A stretch of DNA of 11,086 bases from positions 1-11,086 of the forward strand of contig SKYC01000015.1 in assembly GCA_007128085.1 (NCBI GenBank). Reading direction: 5' to 3'. The first letter of the stretch is position 1. Every line of letters starts with the position of its first letter. Both the position numbers and the translations under genes were made by a program. This document shows positions 7,501 through 11,086 of the stretch, piece after piece. Source of the stretch: Saprospiraceae bacterium. GTDB lineage: Bacteria > Bacteroidota > Bacteroidia > Chitinophagales > Saprospiraceae. Under the pieces are notes generated by a model. That model did no database searches. It saw nothing but the letters and a program-made list of their open reading frames with translations, and had not been told where the DNA came from.

Positions 7501-10500
7501 CATCGCTGTCAAAAGAGGAAAAAACCAATGGAATCTCATACTCGTAATAATTGTTGACGTAGTCACTTCCAATCCGCATCACAATAGATAAATCCCCGTC
7601 TTCCAATCCATCCAGGGTCTCGGCATGTACAAACATTTTCAATCGCTCGTAATACCGCATATCCATTTCACCCAAAAGTCGATAGACCCCTTTCATTCTC
7701 TGTGGCCCCAACTTACAGATATTCATCGCCAGGGATTGCTCGTTTAAAAAGGCATTGGCCACTGTCGATTGGTAATTCCTCTCCCGGGTAATTCCCGGAG
7801 GTATAATGTATCTGAAAGGGGAGCGACTGGGGTGCTCTTCTATATTGACCACACTGATGTCGAATTCAGTTTCTCCTTCGGGAAATGGCGACGGAGGTGC
7901 ATTCTCCAGCGGCCGCGTCACTCTCCTCCACTGATTTCTCGCGAGATCCAAAGAGGCAAAACGCAGGGTAACAGGTTTTTCAAAACCCGTCATGTACATC
8001 CGTAAAAACTTAATGGATCGGAAATCCTGGATACCTCCGACTCTTTGATCGTATTGGTTGATAGGTACTTTAAACCTGTACCATACCTGATTGCCGGGAT
8101 TGACCACCGTATCGGTAATAAATTCATTCCACTCCAGACCGTTGTTTCCATCGTGCCGTATCGGTATTTGGTAATCGTAATAGGCCTCTGTTCTGTTCAT
8201 AGATCCATCCCGATTGACATCCTCGGAGTCCGGGAAATTGGTATAGGCATTGCTGATGCGCTGCCCAGGCTGAGAAATGGGGGAATTGCCCTCGGGATTG
8301 TTGTAGCGCTTGTAACGGGTAAAGATATCGTCCTCCTCAGTAAAATTGGGGTCGTCCCAGAATTTATAATCGTCGTTGGACAAATCTGATACAATGCGCG
8401 CTTTGGCATCGTTGGTCAAATTGGGGGACGCCAGTATGGCCTGGTAGTACTCATTGAAAACTGCAATTTCTCCGAGACTGTCGAGACCATCCAGTCCGAC
8501 ATCCTGCAATGCCCGGTGTTCCGGGTCGTTGGCAAATGCGTTAACCACAGGGGGCACAGTAGGTACTCTTCCAAAATTGGTGGTATCTGTCGGAATGACA
8601 TCCCCGGGAACGGGAAGTCCGTTTTCGTAAAATGCCAAACCGTCTTTCATGATGTCTTCAGAGACGTTACCCAGGTTGATGTGCATATAACCACCATCCT
8701 GAAGTGGTCTCTCTTCTGTTCCAATAAAGGGATTCAACACCCAGAACTCTATATATTCAATGTTGGTAGCTTCGAAATCATTGGTTGGCAGAGCGCGCAT
8801 CATCCCCCCCCATCGGGAAGCCGGATCGTTCAGATAACCGTCCTGATCCAGACCCGCAGAGAACCCCGGAATACCGTCCGGACGATCAAAATTGTAAGGA
8901 CCCCGTTCATCGGGATAGTAAGAAATATCAAAAGTTCTGAAGTCAAACTGATTGGGCAACAGTGGACGATTTCTGAAAATCTCCTGTTGTGAAACCCTCC
9001 GCGTATAGGGGTTGTCCTGTCCGCCGCCTATGGTTCGCTCAATGCGGTACCAATTAATCAAAGCCCGGTTGGCTCCGGTGACTTCGGCGTCCACCAACTC
9101 CGCTTCCGGCCATCGATCCGTCCCTTCCGGAATAGAGGAAATGATCCAACTGTTGACCGGCACCCTCAAATCTATGCGGCTCGCACTCCCTTCAAAATCA
9201 TCTATATAAACCACTCCCCCCTCATCGTCTCCCACATTGATGGCTTTTGAGTGGCCGGGCCGCAGTGCGGCACCCTCTGCATAAAAATCGATACTGGATT
9301 GTTCCCGTGTACTGATGAGTGGTATGGCATCCACCATACGGGTCAACCAGGGCGCTTCGTTGCTGTAATTAAAGTCGAGGCCATAAACCCTGTTGTTGAT
9401 GGGATCCTCCCCGAAATTCACCTTTTCTGTAAACGGTTTTTCCCACAAGTGCATATAGGTTCCCCCCACACTTATGTTCCGACTGATGTCGTAATCCGCC
9501 CGAAGGCCGACCATACTCCTCGTCTGAAAACTAAAGGTCGAGTTATCTTCAAAAGACACATTAATCGGGGTGCCCGAAGCCAGATACGCATCGTTGATAA
9601 TGCGCACCCGTCCGATCTGATAATCGACAATATAATCGACATCTTCCTGTAGGATGTTCCCCCCCGCACGCACCGTCACTGACCCCCTGGGTACGTTTAT
9701 GGCACCCAGCGAGATATCACTGGTTACAGAAGATCGGTAGGAGCCTTTCATCACAAATCTGTTTCGCTCCTGAAACTCCCGGGCTACCGTTATGGTGGTG
9801 TCGTATAAAAGCTGGTAATTGTATTTGTCGTAAAGCTCTTCAGACGGCAAAATCTCCCTGAGGGATTCACCAAAGGGCTCCAATTTTGGAAACATTACCT
9901 TCCCCGTCCGCGTATTGATGGTAACCCCGGGAATAAAATCAAAAAATCCATCGGGCTGGGGGTCACCAAAATAGTTCAGATTATCGAGATTAAACAATTG
10001 CAACAAGGGCGTTCCCGATATACCTGGCTCCGGCAAAAAACGCTTTTGTCCTCCCGCAGGATCGTCGTAAAATATATCGAATCTAAAATCCTCTTCGGTC
10101 GCACCAAAAGCCCCAATCGGATAAATGTTTTTCATCATCAAATCCCACATGGGCTCAGAGACGTTCTGATTGGAGCTCTTCAGCATTTTCAACAGCAGCA
10201 CCTGGCTGGTCGCGCTGGTGCTGTCCCCCTCATATGCACCCACATCGGTTGCAAATTCACCCACGCGAAACACTTCTCCATTGTAGGTATACTCGTAGGC
10301 TACAGCCAACACTTCATCCGGCCGCAGGGCCACATCCAGAGAAAGGACTCCCAGCTCCGGGATCAAATCGTATCTGTTGGGGGAGAGTTTTCTGGCTCTT
10401 TTCTGTTCAAAATCCACTCCGGAAGTAAAATTATATGGAAAGCCCTGTAGTGTATTTACAACCGTCCTCAGGTCGCGAATCTGCTCGCCGTCGCTCAACA

Positions 10501-11086
10501 GTTGGTTGTACAATCGGTTGGAAGCGTTATCGGGCAGTATTCCATCTTCAAATAAGGGCGTCAATTCCTGGGGCGGGATGGGTAGGCCAAACTGATTGGC
10601 GGTCGACTCCGAGGTGAAATTTTCGAATTCTCCAAGGTCGGAAAATGCAACAATCTGCCTCAATTCTTCGTATTGATTTCCAATGTTGGTCACCCATACT
10701 TCGACGCGCTCTACCCTGAACAAACTATTCATGTGCGGGAGATTGTCCAGCGCTTCCTCAAACATATTGCGGTTAAAGTGCGAGAGAAAAAAGTGCCGAT
10801 TGGCGTCGTATTCATCCGCGCGCACCGAAAACTCCTGAACCTGAGCACCACCGTCTATTACAATATTTTCCTTTCTGGCCCTCTGCTGTGAAGCAATGGC
10901 TGTCAAGCGCAAATTCCCGAACTGGAGCTCGGCCTTTATTCCAAACAAACTCTGACTGCCTTCAATCAGAGAACTGCGGAGTGGAAGGCTCACATTTCCC
11001 GCTTCAATATTCTTTATGATATCGTCGTCGTCAAAAGCCTCGCTGTCAAATTTGATGTTGAGCTGATTTTCAAAGTCAAAGGTCGG
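4526..11086 (-). CDS. sprA: T9SS outer-membrane translocon SprA (Sov), N-terminus beyond the window
   Basis: The frame is open for 2186 codons from the right edge to TGA at 4528-4526, with no internal stop. The true start is outside the window. The GTG at 10993 is internal, because recognisable SprA sequence continues in frame upstream of it (FDSEAFDDDD, then IKNIEAGNVSLPL spanning the GTG). SprA is a giant outer-membrane beta-barrel that forms the exit channel of the type IX secretion system. It exports CTD-bearing proteins and gliding adhesins together with PorV and plug proteins. Known members are ~2400 residues (from memory), so roughly 200 residues are probably missing. Diagnostic segments are EAGNVSLPL and GSQSLFGIKAELQFG near the edge, VYIDDFEGSASRIDLRVPVN (about 9160-9220), EFWVLNPF (about 8730-8760), and many alternating barrel strands. 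The C-terminal strand AGLRVRFTLN closes the protein. Two Gly/Arg/Gln-rich inserts lie at about 5985-6075 and 4779-4866. The kinase and regulator genes follow on the same strand. Confidence 0.95.
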   Translation of the reverse strand, partial: PTFDFENQLNIKFDSEAFDDDDIIKNIEAGNVSLPLRSSLIEGSQSLFGIKAELQFGNLRLTAIASQQRARKENIVIDGGAQVQEFSVRADEYDANRHFFLSHFNRNMFEEALDNLPHMNSLFRVERVEVWVTNIGNQYEELRQIVAFSDLGEFENFTSESTANQFGLPIPPQELTPLFEDGILPDNASNRLYNQLLSDGEQIRDLRTVVNTLQGFPYNFTSGVDFEQKRARKLSPNRYDLIPELGVLSLDVALRPDEVLAVAYEYTYNGEVFRVGEFATDVGAYEGDSTSATSQVLLLKMLKSSNQNVSEPMWDLMMKNIYPIGAFGATEEDFRFDIFYDDPAGGQKRFLPEPGISGTPLLQLFNLDNLNYFGDPQPDGFFDFIPGVTINTRTGKVMFPKLEPFGESLREILPSEELYDKYNYQLLYDTTITVAREFQERNRFVMKGSYRSSVTSDISLGAINVPRGSVTVRAGGNILQEDVDYIVDYQIGRVRIINDAYLASGTPINVSFEDNSTFSFQTRSMVGLRADYDISRNISVGGTYMHLWEKPFTEKVNFGEDPINNRVYGLDFNYSNEAPWLTRMVDAIPLISTREQSSIDFYAEGAALRPGHSKAINVGDDEGGVVYIDDFEGSASRIDLRVPVNSWIISSIPEGTDRWPEAELVDAEVTGANRALINWYRIERTIGGGQDNPYTRRVSQQEIFRNRPLLPNQFDFRTFDISYYPDERGPYNFDRPDGIPGFSAGLDQDGYLNDPASRWGGMMRALPTNDFEATNIEYIEFWVLNPFIGTEERPLQDGGYMHINLGNVSEDIMKDGLAFYENGLPVPGDVIPTDTTNFGRVPTVPPVVNAFANDPEHRALQDVGLDGLDSLGEIAVFNEYYQAILASPNLTNDAKARIVSDLSNDDYKFWDDPNFTEEDDIFTRYKRYNNPEGNSPISQPGQRISNAYTNFPDSEDVNRDGSMNRTEAYYDYQIPIRHDGNNGLEWNEFITDTVVNPGNQVWYRFKVPINQYDQRVGGIQDFRSIKFLRMYMTGFEKPVTLRFASLDLARNQWRRVTRPLENAPPSPFPEGETEFDISVVNIEEHPSRSPFRYIIPPGITRERNYQSTVANAFLNEQSLAMNICKLGPQRMKGVYRLLGEMDMRYYERLKMFVHAETLDGLEDGDLSIVMRIGSDYVNNYYEYEIPLVFSSFDSDESYERIVWPEENEFDFPLELLKDVKLSRNQAGFPNTLPFEEPDPEKPENTVRVVGNPNTGAVKSIMVGVRNNTTRDDFCTEIWINELRLTGLNEQGGVAGLARLNMKLADFGNISMSTNYSSVGWGSIEQKVQQRNKEAILQYDIAADFELGRFLPEDANIDIPFFAQYSADIRTPQYDPYDLDVELGEKLDLAENRAERDSLREQAISKTEIKSVNLTNVRKRRTGDDTPMPWDIENLSLTYAYTETNRSDPIIEQDDNTHHTGTLNYRFSRNVNYVEPFKGLLGDVRALKLIADFNFNPLPNSIGFRTTLDRRKNQRQYRFAEGAFSQSTSRQFLWNRDHDISWDLTRSLKLNFVASSNSVIDELDVAGFDLEGNFVGNTRQDRQDFLWDNIKDFGRIKDYNHTFTANYKIPIDKLPFMDWVSLDARYTAGYTWSAASLNVPFLGNSIYNTRGESLRGTLNFERLYNQIGYLSRINRGGAAGRAGAGRAPGTQRGEDAPRQPSTIERVIIRPLLMIRRARFSYTRDYTSFVPGFLETPSFAGMTSGFNAPGLGFALGQQPRDSWLLKNASQKGWFSADLRQNQNTARSFSEAWNVDLNLEPFRDFRIDLKMDRRFSKSESFLFKNFGEDFIDPDDYMNAEYGFGTNSQFGSYSITYLALNTLFRDGTDEIKGLFDTFKSNRSVISGRLNPDGDPHPKDGPNYKEGYGANQEEVLIPAFLAAYTDTDPESMDLNVFDLMPLPNWTVNYNGLSRLPFFSEIFDRVTISHGYQSTLTANRFESRLSYNEDGMGNSQIPSNLDSVSGNYYPELSVPELVINESFIPLIGINIQTKGGIELSFDYKKSRTLAMSTVGQNLNETRSTDFTIGVGYVIKNFRFGGQAPRQQRGEREVGDTRGARPGGQTASRDLRILFDFSVRDDRTLQHSWGLDINPRDTRGQRAIRIAPAVEYDLSQNLSLRLFMDYYRTVPYTTQSYPITNTQAGLRVRFTLN

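Noticed and set aside
8516..8992. 158-codon + strand frame antisense to sprA, one of many such frames across 4677-10891
   Set aside because: They lie inside the continuous SprA frame, with no recognisable domains or initiation signals. They reflect codon bias on the opposite strand.
10991..10993. GTG as the SprA start codon
   Set aside because: The frame remains open upstream to the window edge, and the upstream residues look like SprA, so the GTG is an internal Val codon.
1..11086. CRISPR array, insertion sequence, phage or defence system
   Set aside because: No regularly spaced repeats, transposase or integrase motifs, terminal inverted repeats or defence-type domains were seen on either strand.

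Overview
The window looks like chromosomal DNA of a Bacteroidota bacterium. The strongest evidence is a 6.5-kb reading frame for SprA (Sov in Porphyromonas), the giant outer-membrane translocon of the type IX secretion system (T9SS), which is known only from this phylum. An RprXY-like two-component pair, a PorT-like outer-membrane barrel with a typical Bacteroidota signal peptide, and weak Shine-Dalgarno use at the main genes all fit. Genus-level placement is not possible from this sequence alone. A Saprospiria- or Cytophagia-like lineage is only a guess.

Layout. Positions 48-1645 (+ strand) hold a small outer-membrane beta-barrel protein followed after 20 nt by nadC (quinolinate phosphoribosyltransferase, NAD synthesis). 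A weak hairpin with a U-rich tail follows nadC. The rest of the supported coding sequence is on the minus strand. A 42-codon gene for a single-pass membrane protein (1798-1670) converges on nadC. A roughly 290-nt AT-rich spacer (1799-2089) carries inverted repeats but no convincing gene. Reading in the direction of transcription, sprA enters from the right edge with its N-terminus missing and ends at 4526. After 129 nt comes a membrane histidine kinase (4396-2897), and after 72 nt an OmpR-family response regulator (2824-2090).

How the genes fit together. The kinase and regulator form a complete two-component system: one periplasmic sensing domain of about 200 residues, a DHp/ATPase core without HAMP, and a receiver plus winged-helix DNA-binding protein. 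They lie co-directionally just downstream of sprA. A link between this signalling pair and T9SS or envelope status is therefore a reasonable hypothesis, but the sequence does not prove it. The barrel protein and nadC are probably co-transcribed, with no evident functional link.

I see no CRISPR array, mobile element, tRNA or rRNA, defence cassette or biosynthetic cluster. Most of the window is recognisable core or envelope biology. The least explained parts are the small membrane protein, the palindrome-bearing spacer upstream of it, and the sprA/two-component linkage.
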